From JAUYMM01 sp049301455 (lineage in GTDB: Bacteria > Patescibacteriota > Microgenomatia > UBA8517): 12,197 nucleotides of DNA. The notes under the pieces are model-generated. The model had not been told where the DNA came from and ran no database searches. It saw nothing but the letters and a program-made list of their open reading frames with translations. The position numbers were made by a program, and so were the translations under genes. Below are positions 11,898-12,197 of the stretch, in pieces (the stretch's first letter is position 1; every line of letters starts with the position of its first letter). Location of the stretch: NCBI GenBank assembly GCA_049301455.1, contig JBAQKY010000004.1:1-12197 (forward strand), read 5' to 3'.

Positions 11898-12197
11898 GGT
11901 GGCAAAAGGGCTTGGAGTTTTTGCTAAAAAAGATATTAAAAAGGGAGAGCTAATTGAAAAAGCTCCTTTACTTTTGATGCCAATGAAAGAATTTGAATAT
12001 ATTAAAAAAACAAAATTATATTATTACTTTTTTGAATATACTAACAAACATTTTGCAATCGCATTAGGTTATGGGAGCTTATATAACCATTCATATAACC
12101 CAAATGCCAGATACTATTACAATTACTCCAAGCAATTAGAGATCTATGCGATCAAAGATATTAAAAATGGAGAAGAAATAGTCTTTAACTATAACTA
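11869..12197 (+). CDS. SET-domain protein (probable lysine methyltransferase), 3' end beyond the window
   Basis: A partial gene reading from an ATG at 11869 to the window edge without a stop (109 complete codons). SET hallmarks are visible in order: KGLGVFAKKDIKKGELI (13-29) as the first strands, GYGSLYNHSYNPNARYY with NHSxNPN as the SAM/substrate-binding core, and EIYAIKDIKNGEEIVFNYN as the last motif before the missing end. SET proteins transfer methyl groups from SAM to lysine side chains; in bacteria the targets are mostly unknown. It overlaps the second ATP-grasp gene by 29 nt, so it belongs to the same operon. The true start could be a few codons downstream (GTG at 11899). Only the C-terminal end is missing. 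Confidence 0.85.
   Translation, partial: MQKIIVQQSKVAKGLGVFAKKDIKKGELIEKAPLLLMPMKEFEYIKKTKLYYYFFEYTNKHFAIALGYGSLYNHSYNPNARYYYNYSKQLEIYAIKDIKNGEEIVFNYN

Noticed and set aside
1..12197. CRISPR arrays, insertion sequences, transposases or integrase att sites
   Set aside because: No direct repeats with regular spacers, no transposase or recombinase motifs, and no duplicated tRNA 3' ends were found.

Overview
The window is AT-rich bacterial DNA (about one third G+C by eye) packed with small, tightly spaced or overlapping genes on both strands. Bacterial marks are an ECF sigma factor, an Obg GTPase, TATAAT-type -10 boxes and bacterial-type tRNAs. The small protein sizes, a divergent CTP synthase, a short Obg, a DRG-type GTPase rarely seen in bacteria and compact D-Ala-D-Ala-ligase-like proteins together suggest a Candidate Phyla Radiation (Patescibacteria) genome. 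That assignment is an inference; no rRNA or other phylogenetic marker is present to settle it.

Layout. Positions 85-1496 (+) hold a small secreted protein, an intergenic stem-loop, an ECF sigma factor and a three-helix membrane protein, which looks like an envelope-sensing sigma/anti-sigma module. Convergent to it, on the minus strand, lie tRNA-Arg(UCG), a small membrane protein and pyrG; pyrG overlaps the end of the sigma operon by 66 bp. Divergent from tRNA-Arg(UCG) is a plus-strand operon: a DRG-like GTPase with TGS domain, an RlmI-like methyltransferase and an unidentified 145-residue protein. Convergent to that operon lie tRNA-Lys(CUU) and a second small membrane protein. Further on, the minus strand carries obg followed by a secreted clan-A-like glycoside hydrolase. 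Divergent from obg is a HAD-like protein whose 3' end runs antisense into tRNA-Arg(UCU). The last block (+) is two tandem D-Ala-D-Ala-ligase-like ATP-grasp genes and a SET-domain gene cut by the window end.

Expression signals are the most coherent unexplained pattern. Almost every gene that opens a transcription unit has a -10 hexamer ending only 6-10 nt before its start codon and no Shine-Dalgarno sequence, which predicts leaderless or near-leaderless mRNAs. Two membrane-protein genes begin 3 and 7 nt after the 3' end of a tRNA, so tRNA 3' processing itself would create a near-leaderless mRNA. The secreted protein at 85 is the exception, with a perfect GGAGGTGA ribosome binding site.

The most system-like groups are the secreted protein/sigma/membrane-protein module at the left end, the GTPase/rRNA-methyltransferase-like operon in the middle (likely ribosome-related), and the ATP-grasp pair with a SET methyltransferase at the right end, whose substrate is unknown.
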